The position numbers and the translations under genes were made by a program. The notes under the pieces were generated by a model that saw only the letters and a list, made by a program, of their open reading frames with translations, made no database searches and was not told the origin of the DNA. 64,000 nt of DNA from contig JAZGTN010000007.1 in assembly GCA_037783415.1 (NCBI GenBank), forward strand, positions 2,129,501 to 2,193,500, written 5' to 3'. The DNA is from Leptasterias polaris (Eukaryota; Echinodermata; Asteroidea; Forcipulatida; Asteriidae). Below are positions 1-12,300 of this stretch, one piece after another (positions within the stretch are counted from its first letter, which is position 1; the number at the start of each line of letters is the position of its first letter).

Positions 1-423
1 AAAACATTCTCTGAAACATTGATTTCAAAAATAGTTTAACTTCAAACGCGGTTTTCTCACATCATGAAAGTTGGGCTGCAAGGGCTAAATTGCGTATTCG
101 TGAAAACGTTGAGGACGAGTCTGCCCTTGTGTTTGTCCACTAATGCAATGGGTAGGACGAGTTGAAGATGTTTCCCGAAGTCGGTTAAATCCCACTAGTT
201 CCTGCCTAAAACAACAAGATATAAAGAAATTATCCTAAATTTTGTCGTGCGTTGTGTACAGAGTAATAAAAACAAGGAGCTAATCCTTTAGGACAAACAA
301 TTGTCTTAATAACAATTAATAAAGTATTAACAATGACAGTGATAGTAAATAACATTTATATTGCTTTTACATGTATTGCCATCTTTGACGACATTACAAA
401 TTCGCTGCTAACTAACGTTACAG
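1..423 (+). other. Intron sequence upstream of the first visible exon of copy A
   Basis: This stretch matches 47308-47722 in copy B closely, so it is the intron preceding the long CUB-like exon. It ends in the acceptor CGTTACAG at 416-423. The ATG at 333 opens a long frame that runs on into the exon, but copy B shows a conserved splice acceptor and five upstream ectodomain modules, so 333 is not taken as a translation start. Confidence 0.7.
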
Positions 424-870
424 ATACTTGTGGCACTACGGAAATTGGGTTGACCACAGATGCACCAATCACCATACATGTCTATCAGCAGACCAGTGCA
501 CGTTCTGCAGTTGGAGTTTTTCCGGGAGATTGGTATAGTTGGGACGCTATTCCCACCGGCAGCATCATTACCGTTTACGAAAGACTCGTCAAAGGTTTGA
601 GCTGCATATGGATGTTCAAAGGATCACAAGGAACAAGATTTAGTATTAAACTGACGGCATTTGACGCAAGTGATATGAGACTAATAATGATAAATGGACT
701 TGATCTCGTCAATGCAACTCCAGGTGTACTTGCAGATTCAGACTCTTCTCCTTTCAAGCTAGCATATTTTTTCTCTATGGACTCAAGGATGACGGTTGCT
801 GCAAGAAGTAAAACAGCCAGTTCTTCCTTAAGAGAGTTGAGAGCTGTTATCACCGCAAATTACATTATCG
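424..870 (+). CDS. Copy A exon: long CUB-like module (149 aa)
   Basis: A phase 1-1 exon between CGTTACAG and GTAGGACT, 447 bases. The peptide begins D-T-C-G, as CUB modules do, and has the later Cys-x-Trp pair (LSCIWMF). It is about 30 residues longer than a usual CUB domain of roughly 110-120 aa and shows only two cysteines. The matching exon in copy B is 47723-48157 (145 aa); a related 149-aa module is at 44845-45291. The assignment to CUB rests on these framing motifs and on neighbouring true CUB exons. Confidence 0.8.
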
Positions 871-3800
871 GTAGGACTTACATTTCGAAGACGTTGATTC
901 AGTTTGTTTGAAATGGTGTTAAAGGTACACCTTGCCTTCGGATTGGGCGCTTTGGGCTATAAAAAGCGTTTGATATGAATTGAACACGGTTGGAAAGATG
1001 TTTTAAAAGTAGAATATAATGATCCACACAACTATGCCTTAGAAATGTTTGGCTTTCGTTAAATTTCGTGACACAAAACGCTCCGCCATTTTGTGGCCGA
1101 AGTGTTCCGCTAGTCTTATTTCCAGTCGTAGTACGTACTTGTCAATCACATGCTAAACTATTTGCTAATCAGAGTGCTGCTGTGCTGCCGTGTTTTAGTC
1201 CTCTCCTCCTGTCCACAATAAACATTGGGTATACAACACCGGTCGTTTCTCTCGGTTAATCCCATGATAGTTTCCTTAGTTACCCTGATTGACGAGATTT
1301 CTTGTTTTTGGACGCGTTTTCATCTGTTTTTTGTGGCGATCCATTTTGACATGTGAACAGTGTGGGTGTTTACATACATACATGTCGCGAGAGGTAGAGG
1401 ATGGTATATTACCCGGTGTTCATCTGATAGGTTTACCAGGCCACTGGCTACGGCACCAGGCTTACTACTGTTCATCGCGCATTTTGCCCATTACATGGAC
1501 GATGGTATTTACAGCTGGAAATACATAATCGCGGGACTGATGTCGGGGGGTCAGAGGGCAATTTTATTTTTATTTTAAAATCACCATTCACTAATTATAA
1601 CACATTAAAGGTGTTTTATTGCACGAACAACTCTTAATTAGGATAAGGAACACCTCCAAACAGTGAAATTTCATGAGATTTGAAGGCAACGTGTCCCTTT
1701 AACTTCGCCTCGTAGGTAAAGGTAGGCCTATGTTCTACCTGTACGCCGATGTGTGACAAGGAAGCGTCATGCTGCATGTTGGTGCTGTTTACGGGGTTTT
1801 GGTGTTTGCTATTTAGGAGGATTTCATTGTACTTTTTGTTTTTCGTGTTGGCGTTTCTTTTTAGTGTGTTGGTTTCTATTGTTTTGGCCGTTGCCGTTGT
1901 CGTTGCTATTGCAGTATTGTTGTAGGTGTTGGTGTTGTTGGTGATGTGTTGGTATTGGTGTAGGTGTTTGTGTAGGTGTCGGTGTTGTTGTTGGTGATGA
2001 TGTTGTTATTGTTGTTGGTGTTGGTTATTATTGCTGTTGCTGCTGTTGTTTTTTGTTGGTGTTGGTGTTGGTGTTCGTGTAGGTGTTGTTGGTGTTGGTT
2101 TTGGTGTTGCTGTTGGTGTTGGTTTATGTGTTGGTTATTACTTGTGTTGGTTTAGGTGTTTGTTGTAGGTGGTGGTGGTTTTGGTGTTTGTGCAGGTGTA
2201 GATGTTGGTGTTGGTGTTATTGATAGTGTTGATGTCGTTGTAATTGTTGTAGTTGTTGTTGTAGTTCGTTGTTTGATTTTTCCCTTTCATTTATACTGGT
2301 GAAATTTCCGATTGGTTGTTTCCCTATTAATCATTACAGAATGCAGCCAGAGTGAGTACGAATGTGCATCTGGTCTGAAATGCCTGGAGAATTACACGAT
2401 GGTTTGCAATGCGATTGAGGATTGTCCGTACGGAGAAGATGAACTGGATTGCGGTAAGTTGTGCAAAAGTAGAGCAACGTCTCTCGACCGAAACGTGTAC
2501 CCGGAATTTGCTGGAAAAATAAACATTTCAGTTAACGAGAACAATGGATCTTCGACTCAAAATAGTCCCATGTATGCACGTGGTAGAGGTGTGTCAGGTA
2601 ATAATCTTCTATGCATTTTGTGAATTCAAAAACATGTCCGCCATTTTCAGCGGCCATCTTTGATTTTGTGTATTTAGCATGTTTTTAGGGCTTCAAACTG
2701 TATCATTTTTGTTTATCAATGCAACAGTTTAATCTGGTCATTTGTTTTAAATTTCCTGGCCAAGAATTACTAAAGAAAACTGAACCAAACGTATACCTTA
2801 CTTCTAAGTATGGTTTTGTTTTAGGAGTAGTGCCTACTAGTTTAGCATATCAGTAGTGTACATAGCCATATTTGATAATATTTTGAATTTGCTATCACAA
2901 ATACGAAACAAATTTAAAGTTCCAATCAGCTACAAACAAAATTAATGTGCTGCAAGTTTATTGATAATAATTATGAAACAATGAAAAAACGATCTGTCTC
3001 TTCAAACCCATGGCGAGCATAACACGGCTGTGTCATTGTCAGTGTTTATAACCTAGGCTCCTTCTCAGAGTATGTCGGGTGGCAGTTCATTCAACTCAAT
3101 ATCATAGGCACTGGCAATACACATTGGAAACTTAGACCCACACATCAGGCATCATGTGATTTCAAACTCTTCTCTTTCAGATTATTGTGGTTCACCAAAC
3201 ATTTCAGTTGGAACAACTCCAGTCAGTCTGGCGTCACCAGGCTACCCAACAACGTATCCTGTGCGTTTGGATTGCCGTTGGGAGATCAGGGCTCCAGACT
3301 CGGTATATGTGGTGGTGTCCGTACAAGATTTTAATTTAGAACGTAACTTTGACTATGTTTACTTTGATGGCACCCTTGGTGATGAACACACCGCGTCATT
3401 TGAACTCACTGGAACCATACAACGGAAGTCCATTGCATTTACCTCATCGAAGACACTTTCTGTCCGTTTCACAAGTGATTCTTCGTTTGCACGCAATGGG
3501 TTTCTTCTACAACTTCAAGGCTCCAATGGTAATGCCACCGGTTGTAATTTACACTCATTGAAGTTCAGTTATGGAAATATATTTTAATGTTTGTGAAGTA
3601 ATGTAATAGATGCGATTGTTTGTTATCACCAAGAATATATTTAGTTACAAAAAACAACTTGATATGCCTTCACGCTCACTCCAGGCCGTAGGAAGCGAAA
3701 CTTGCTTATAATACTTATCACAACTTTAAATTGGGAAGAAGTTATCGCAACCTTTTATTCAGTGACTTATAATCCCTAATGAACGTGCAAGGAAAAACAA

Positions 3801-6800
3801 TCCTTATAGTAATTTAAGAAAACCTACTAATGGCTTGAGCACGTTGGGATTTATTACCTCGTTAAAAAGGGTTAGGCCTATACCGGTTTTTTTACACCGT
3901 TCAGTGCTAAATAGCTATGGATAAATCAAACACTGCAAATCTAGTGATTCACCGGCCATGCTAGTGTAGTAACCCTAATATTGTGCGATAGGTCCCAAGA
4001 CTGGATTGTCGTTGGGAGATCAGGGCTCCAGACTGGGTATATGTGGTGGTATCCGTACAAGATTTTAATTTAGAACATAACTATGACTACGTTTACTTTG
4101 ATGGCACCCTTCGTGATGAACACACCGCGTCAATAGGACTCATTGGAACCACACGACCGAATACCATTGCATTTACCTCATCGAAGACACTTTCTGTCCG
4201 TTTCACAAGTGATGATATCATAACAGACAGGGGGTTTCTTCTACAACTTCAAGGTTCCAATGGTAATGCCACCGGCTGTAATTTACACACATTGAACTTC
4301 AATTATGGAAATATAGTTTAATGTTTGTGAAGTGCTGTTAGATGCAATTGTTTGTTATCATAAAAAATATATTTAGTTACACGAAACAACTTGGAAAAGG
4401 AATACAATTAACAAGTCGTCAACGCTCGCTCCAGGCCGTAGGAAGCGAATCTTGCTTATAATACTTATCACAACTTTAAATTGGAAAGAAGTTACCCCAA
4501 CCTTTTATTCAGTGACTTATGATTCCAAATGAACGTGCAAGGAAAAACAATCCCTATAGTAATTTAAGAAAACTTAGTAGTGGCTTGAGCACGTTGGGAT
4601 TTATTACCTCGTTAAAACGGTTATACGGTGTGTTTTTTGTCCACTGTGCAGCGCTAAGTAGCAATGGATAAACCACACACGACACATCTATAGTGATTCA
4701 CCGGTCATGCTAGTGTAGTAGTAACGAAAATATTGTGCGTTAGGTCCCCAGACTGCTTTTAGTATATCAATAATTTGTACCAAAAAACCCCAGACTCCCA
4801 TATTTTTGATTTTGTTCGTTCGACGGATTTGTCATTTTGTGAAAATGGTGACGACATTGCAGATTTCGGTCTCTTTGATAGATACAACTTCCTGCCCCTT
4901 TGAGGATGACTTCGACTGCAGAAACGGGATTTGTGTTACCGCAGAGGCAAGGTGTAATGGTTATAAGGACTGCCAAACCCGTCCAGAAGACCCATCTGCT
5001 GATGAAGAGGATTGTGGTGAGGACCATAGTGGTACAGTTGCATTATTTATGGGTGTTCCAAAGCTCAGCTGCTCTTTTATTTGGGGAAGATGATCTACTG
5101 CAGCAGTTTTGTTTTAATTCAAATGTTTAGTGCTTGGCATTTAAATCGAGCGCCACCAAGAGTTTGCCCAAGTATGCAATTTTTTTAAGAACACTGTCTC
5201 CGCCAGGCTTAGACTGATTCCCTATGCTTGGTCCGTCAGGCCCAATGATTTCATTTGATAAACATGCAGTGACGTAAGCCTTCCATTTTCTGTGTTGATG
5301 GGTCTGAGGTGATATAATTTGTCAGCTCGCTCTTGCACTTCGATCGTCTGCTGCGTGTGTATAATGTTTGTATGTAATGTTTTTTCCCCACTTTATAATG
5401 AATGTGTGTAATTGCGTATTGACTACGAATCTCCGTGTGACGTTGCACTTTGAGGTTCGTGGATAACACCAGACACCGGCCATGTGCGCGTGGCAGGATC
5501 CTGCCAGATGGACTTTCGACCTCGCAAACACACGCATAATTATATGTTGGGTAAAAGTTTCGGTCTGATGGTATGAATCATTACATGCACGTCTATCCAA
5601 TGAAACCATTGGGTTTGTAAGACCAGTGCTTGTCCAGGAACTACACAGGCTATAATGTCCTCATTATTATCTTCCTGCTATTTTCAGGTGCTTGTGGTGG
5701 CACTAACATTCTCGTTGGAAGTGAACCAATTAACTTCACCTTGCCAGGATACCCAACTAGCTATCCACCATCTCTCGGCTGCAATTGGGCGATCGTTGCT
5801 CCGGATTTGATGTCAGTAGTACACGTTGGAATAAGTGATTTTTCGATAGAAGACGGGAAAGACACAGCTGTATTTCACGGTATTAATCTCTACGGAGACA
5901 CTGTGACTTTTGAGCTTACTGGATCCATCGATAAACTGATATCTTTAACATTTAATTCATCGCAGGATGTGTCCTTCAACTTTAGAAGTGATTCATATAT
6001 TAGTGGACGAGGGTTTCTACTTGAACTTTACAGCAGCAATAGTAAGTTCTCTTGAGAATTTGTAATCTTACGCAGATTGAGGTGATTGATTGGTTTATTG
6101 CTATTCAAAGATTAAGTATACACTAGAAACTGCCTTGGCCCTCGTGCTCAAAAAGACATGAAAATACAATATGAAAATGATGTCAAAGGACCAGTGTTAC
6201 CTCCAGAGGTCAAAAACTCGCACAAAACAGGTTGTATACGTGTTTCCATGGTTTTGTCGGCTTGTTTACCACAAAGGTGGCACGAATGGATAAATGTATT
6301 CCTGCTGCTCAACAACATAAAATATTATATTTGCAATTTTACGCCATTGGCGTTTGTGAAACACAACTTAACAACTTGTTAAAGACTTATTTGTTTTAAC
6401 AAAACTAATTTGAAATACATAAATCTCCACCCTTTTTAAAGGTACTGGTAACGCATCTTGTTCTGACCCCGATGTCTTTGATTGTGGAGACGGCTCTTGT
6501 TTGAAACCAAGCGGAAGATGTGACGGTTTTAGAGATTGCCAACGAAGTGCAGCAGATGAGGATGATTGTGGTAAGAACTTTCCCCTTGTACTTAATCGAG
6601 GCTACACTAGCACCAACTCAAATCAACGCACTCGGAAGGGAACATGGAACACTTGCTACCGCAAGGTGGCAGCAGATTTTCTAACTAATACCTGCACGGA
6701 TAAAGATACCAAATTACACTAATGCGACGTAGAGCAAGTTCAGGTGTTAACCTTTATATTTTTCGTTAAATCACGCCTGCCTGGTTTGTATTTCACTCGA

Positions 6801-9351
6801 ATGCGTTTAGTCGATTGATTTGGCAAATATAGAGACCAACATGGCGACGACTTATTGAAGAGATACAAAAAATGTATTGTTCCAAAACTCCATCTTGAAA
6901 AGGTGACGTAACTTTGTTAGTTAACTAGAGAAACAGTGCTCTGGAGCTAAGTTGACTTGTTTTGTGTAGCCTACACGTGGTGTTAGTCCGTTTTTAGTTT
7001 TTGTATTTAAAGTTTTTAGACATGCTAACCAAAGTGCATTTCACTGTATATGGGTATAATATATATATATATATATATGTAACAATAAAACATGGTGATG
7101 ATGATGATGATCCAGTTGAACGAAAACGCACTGTTTGCACTAATTAAAAACATTATTTTTTTGTACATCTCTCTGTAAGTTGTTTTTGTTGTTGAGGGTT
7201 TGCAATAATTACGAAATCAAGACACTAATTATTGCTCTTTCTAATCGTGTTTATCCCTAGACAATGTTACCTGCCCAGGATCTTTTCTCTGTCGGGATTC
7301 ATCAGAATGTGTTTACATGTCCTCAGTCTGTGATGGCAAAATTGATTGTCAGAATGAAGACGACGAAACACCACAAGCATGCAGTGTGTTTTTATTTGTA
7401 TTTAACCACGTTTTTGATTCTTTAAATCTTTTCGAAAGTAGTAGTCCTGCCCGATTTCCTACCTTCTGCCTAGGTAGTAGCTATAATAAACAGGATAGTT
7501 CTTTTCAGAACTTAGAAGTCCCCTGAAGTCTCCCGAATTCCGAATAATCTACTCCGCAGCAGAGAATAAATAGCAAGACAAGTTCTCAAAGAACAAAATC
7601 TACCAAGCAAGTAGATATACACATGGTGTTACCGCAAACCAAATATACTTCAATGCCTCAAATCCCATATACTTTCTATTCCTTCTTATTATTTTATTAT
7701 TTGTTTATATGTTCATTTATCAGCATTCATATGTTTAAAAATTTATTTAGTAAGTTACTATTTACCTATTTACTTGTTTGTCTGTTTTATTATTATCTCG
7801 TCTGCTCAGAACAAGGTCATTTGTGCAGCTTGTATGGGTTTCATAATTGCTTTAGCATAACTTGGAGCTCCTGAATGGGGTTAATTGATCAAAAGTGGTC
7901 TTCGTAGTATTTTTGTGGCAAAAAGAAACATTCGTTTTCTAAGTAAGAAATTAATTTGTTGATTTGTTTTCTTCAAATTTATACTTATTTCTCACTTAAT
8001 GACGTATTGATCATTACAAATAGGAAATTGCAGTTAATGAACTTTCAGTTCTGAGCGGACAATTTTTCTCTCCCCCTTGCTCTTTCTCTCTCTCTTGACT
8101 GAAGTTTTACGACTCCATTTGTTTTTCGATAACTTAAACAACCAACCTGACTTGCACTGATACGAAAATACAACAAACGCACTTTAGTAGTAGAGAACTT
8201 TAGTGGTAGAAAATATAACTGTCTTCAAATTAAAGTAAGAAATATCATCTGACCAAAACAAAATGAACTTATAAGGGACAACATATATGTTTATTAATTA
8301 ATGTATTTATTTATCAATACTATAATTAATTTGTTTATTTATTTATTTATTCACTTGCACACAAATTTTGTATCTCTAAAATGAAAATGGAACTTTTAGT
8401 TTCATTGAAGTTTCCTTGGATCTTTTATTACTTTTGAAACTTTTCGAAATGTTGTTGTTAGTTAGGAAGTCTGATGGTGAATTAATTACGGCATGTTTTA
8501 TTCCGTTTAATACCTCAATTTGCATTAATGTTTTTTTTTATTATGACAAAGCCGACCGATGTCCGACAATGTGCTCATGTAAGGTCTCTGATGATGATGG
8601 CTATGTTGTTCAGTGCACCTCGGGCTGGAATCAGGAAACCGTTGGTCACATTGTCGTAAAAACTACTCATCTGTGAGTATACATTAACCAAGCTTTACAC
8701 TTCCTTTCATTCTTGATATTTATGTCGTTGTTTGCGCGCAAACAGTTGTTTTTTGTTTGGTTGCTGTTGTTGTTGCTGTTGGTGTTGTTCTTTTGTGTGT
8801 GTTTTTGGAGGGTTTTCTGCATTAAAAGTCCCTAATCGCCCTTTTTCTTGATTTATTTTCCTGCAGTAAACTTGCGAATGAAATTATAACCCAACTGAAT
8901 ACAGGAATCTTCAAACATTTCACATACTTGAAATCACTGTAAGTTGCTCGCTTGCTCCCTTCCCCACAAAGTCAAACGGTCCTTTGAGTCCCGAGCCCAA
9001 AGAGGTAGAAACAGGCATATCCGACCAGTTGCAGTTGGGGGTCTTGGGTTCCAGATGGCCCCAAGAGTGGGAGGTGCGAGAGCCCTGCCAGGGTAGATGT
9101 CAAAGTACTTATTTTATGACCATTTCAATAATGTTTACGCCTATCGGCAAAGTATAAATTCGGTTTTTGGAACCGTTTGATTGTGTTAATCCTATATAAA
9201 TGTCGGTGTGTACAATAAAATTAAACCGTCAAAATATTATTTCACAAGGTGTTTGATTTTTTTTTTTTATAGATATCATCGGAAAAAACACAAAGCAAAG
9301 AGAGAGTCATCTCGTTGGATGGCCTACGTTTTCCCGCCCTCATTTCCCTAT

Positions 9352-9389
<38 letters not shown>

Positions 9390-12300
9390 GAGAGGTGGGG
9401 AGAGAGAGAGAGAGGGAGAGAGGTGGGGGGAGAGAGAGAGAGAGAGGGGGAGGGGGAGAGAGGGAGGGGGAGAGGGAGGGGGAGAGATAGTGATCACAAT
9501 CTCCATCATAATTTGCATATTGCTTATACAGCTCGTTTTATTTTATTTATCTGTCTGTAATTATGTATGTGGATTTTTCTTCTCTATATCCTTACCTCAA
9601 TTTACTTAGATTTCCAATTTGTTCCAATATATTCAGATGACTTTAACTTTTTATTTTTATCCAACTAGAGTTCTGACAAACAACAGCATAGAATACTGGG
9701 CAGAAGGAACATTTTCTGGACTCTATAAACTCACCTTCCTGTAAGTCATTTAATAGATTAATGCTTTCCAACTGTCAAAATTTAAACCATAGGTCCTAGC
9801 TAGTTACAAAATGATTTTTATAAAAAGAAATGTTTTAAAAATTCCGCCTTCAACCTTTGTTATTTTGAGAGTTTTTGTTTTAAAGGCAAATATTGATAAT
9901 ATTATGAGATCTCGAGCCGATTTCACAAAGAGCTAAAATTGATCTTAAGTTCACATCAATCTTAATTGCTAAGCAAAGTGTGATGTCACAATACAAATCT
10001 CTATGGTGATATTGACAACTCATCTTTAGGTGAATCTTAGTGCTATGTGAAATCGAGCACTGAAGTTAGATATTCATAGAGTTAATTAAATTACAGTCTG
10101 GTACAATGATATGGTTTAACTTAACCCTGCGACCCACATCATTCAAATGCATGGAGAAGAGTATTCACAGCTGACAGGCTGAACGAAGTTTCGAATACAA
10201 TTACAATTAGTTTGTTTTTGTGCTTTTTGTTTGAGTTGACATTTGGATAGAATTATATACAAAAATGTTAATATTTGAGTAAAAATTTGAAGGGCTTTTA
10301 GTAATTTTATTGTTTTACCTAGGAACAGTGGAGCTGTCGACCTCCCTGAAAAGGGGTAGATCAAGGATGTTTTACAGAAAACAAAATGACTGCATACCTT
10401 TGTATAACTTACAGAAAAAACGTTTCCTGATTATCGAATGCCGTACCTTGTCCTAAAATGTATTTACAGTGCATACTAAAAACAATAAACACTCATTCAG
10501 ATGTACACGATATAGTATTGACATATCTTACTTTCCTTTAGAAAACTTATCAATTTAGTTTAACCAAAAGGAAGATTGTTCTTTATTTGTATATGCATCC
10601 AGAGACATCTCAAAGAATCCTATTTCGGGCTTTCAGAGTGATATCTTCGAAGATCTTTTCAACTTGAAGACATTGTAAGCATTTTCTTCCCTTTTACGAC
10701 CGACGATTGTATCAAAAACATATGGCACCTTTTTGGGGGTCACAAAACTTAGTGAGATGTTATGACGTTTTGACCCTAAAGCAGTCTTTCCCATTGCTGT
10801 TGACATTTTCAGCCAGATTCAGGACCTAACACGTAATGGTTTAGTAGTTACATTAATTAGCATGACCGACGAATCTCTAAATTTTGCGTTTTCACGAAGT
10901 GTCGAATCAAGATTCGTCACTTTAATTATCCGTTAAATGGGGAACTTTTAGGACGCTGGGTGGCAGCAGACTTACCGTGTAAATCCATTGTTCTCGATAA
11001 TGTGCGCATGCTCAGAACTACGTATTTAATCGAAGTTTACCTGGTAAGTCTGCTGCCACCCAGCGTTCCAAAGTCTCCCATTTGCTGGCACGGTGCAAAG
11101 CGCACGTGGTATGACTTTTGTGTTTTCACGATGAACAAGCAAATACATTGGCCTACGTTCTCGAGAACCAGTGAATCTCACTGCTCGTTTCTTGACCTCG
11201 TCTACAAGAAGTGTTGAATTTGTTTGGGAATTAATAACTCAAAGAATTCAGTTTGTTTTCGGTAGTTTCTAAATTTAAAGTAGGAAGCATCAAAGAAACA
11301 GCAGATTGTAAACGCTATTTTCTCCGAATGTGGTGTGCTTCTTTTGCTGTGGAAAGATTTGTGCCCCTTCCTTTAAACGCCGACGAGAATTTTTTGTTTT
11401 AACTTTCATTAGCAATGTCGTTAATGATGCTTTTCACGTGTTACGAAATAATATTTCTGTCTCTTTGAAACCCTCAAAGGAGGCACCTGTTTCAGGTTCA
11501 CATCCCTTCCCATGGCTGTCAGTCTGACTGTCTTACGTATGATCACTTAAGATGGCTTGCAAGGGCTTATCTCCCGTTTTCTAACCGCAAAAATGACGGC
11601 AAGACATGAAAGGACACCCAGCTAGTCGGGAAACAGATGTTTTCAATCAACTCAATGTGTCCAGGACTTTTGGTGACCACTCGCGTGACTTCGGTGTCAT
11701 TGACATTAACCAGGCGGACATTGCTTTGAATACAAACAAATGCACAGGCGCAATGGAAGTATTTTTTTCATCAGCCCCTCTGACCCAAATCACCGGCCCC
11801 TGTTGATTAACCCTAACCCTAACCCTAACCCTAACCCTGTGTGTTATGGTACAGGGGAGGATATCTTGGAGTATAGCATGACTGGGATTTACCACGTGGG
11901 TGGTGTTATGTTTTTCTTGACTTGTGACACAGCCTCTGACAGCCAAACTCGCTGCAAGGAGGCAACTTGAAGATCTTTCAAAAGTTGAACAAATAATCCA
12001 AAGTCCAAAATAGTTCAGTACATCAGCAAGGGAGAACAATTTATAGAGTTCGTTTTTATATCTCTTCAGGTTGGTTATTGATGTTCCATTGACTCTCATA
12101 AGCAGCGGAGCTTTCAACTCATTGAGTAATTTAACGGACCTGTAAGTAATTTTATATAGGATTACATTGGTCAAAACAATAGAGGGCTAATAACCTACAA
12201 AGGAGATGTTTAGACCAATGAGAGACGGGTAGCCAGGTAGAAACAGATGTACCGGGCAATCGAAGAAATTTAGTTTAACATTTTAAAGAGCTATTTTGTT

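Noticed and set aside
333..911. Open frame of 192 aa starting at an ATG upstream of the CUB-like exon
   Set aside because: The conserved acceptor at 416-423, donor at 871 and phase 1 fit an internal exon; copy B has five module exons upstream. The ATG lies in intron sequence.
9208..9609. Open frame with Arg-Glu repeats
   Set aside because: It is a translation of the AG microsatellite in an LRR intron and is not kept in copy B.
11809..11838. Chromosome end
   Set aside because: Only five units, flanked on both sides by gene sequence; it is interstitial.
10674..12069. A missed LRR exon between LRR 3 and LRR 4 of copy A
   Set aside because: I looked for a 72-base phase 2 LRR exon with flanking AG and GTAAG and found none; only a foldback element and telomere-type repeats are there.
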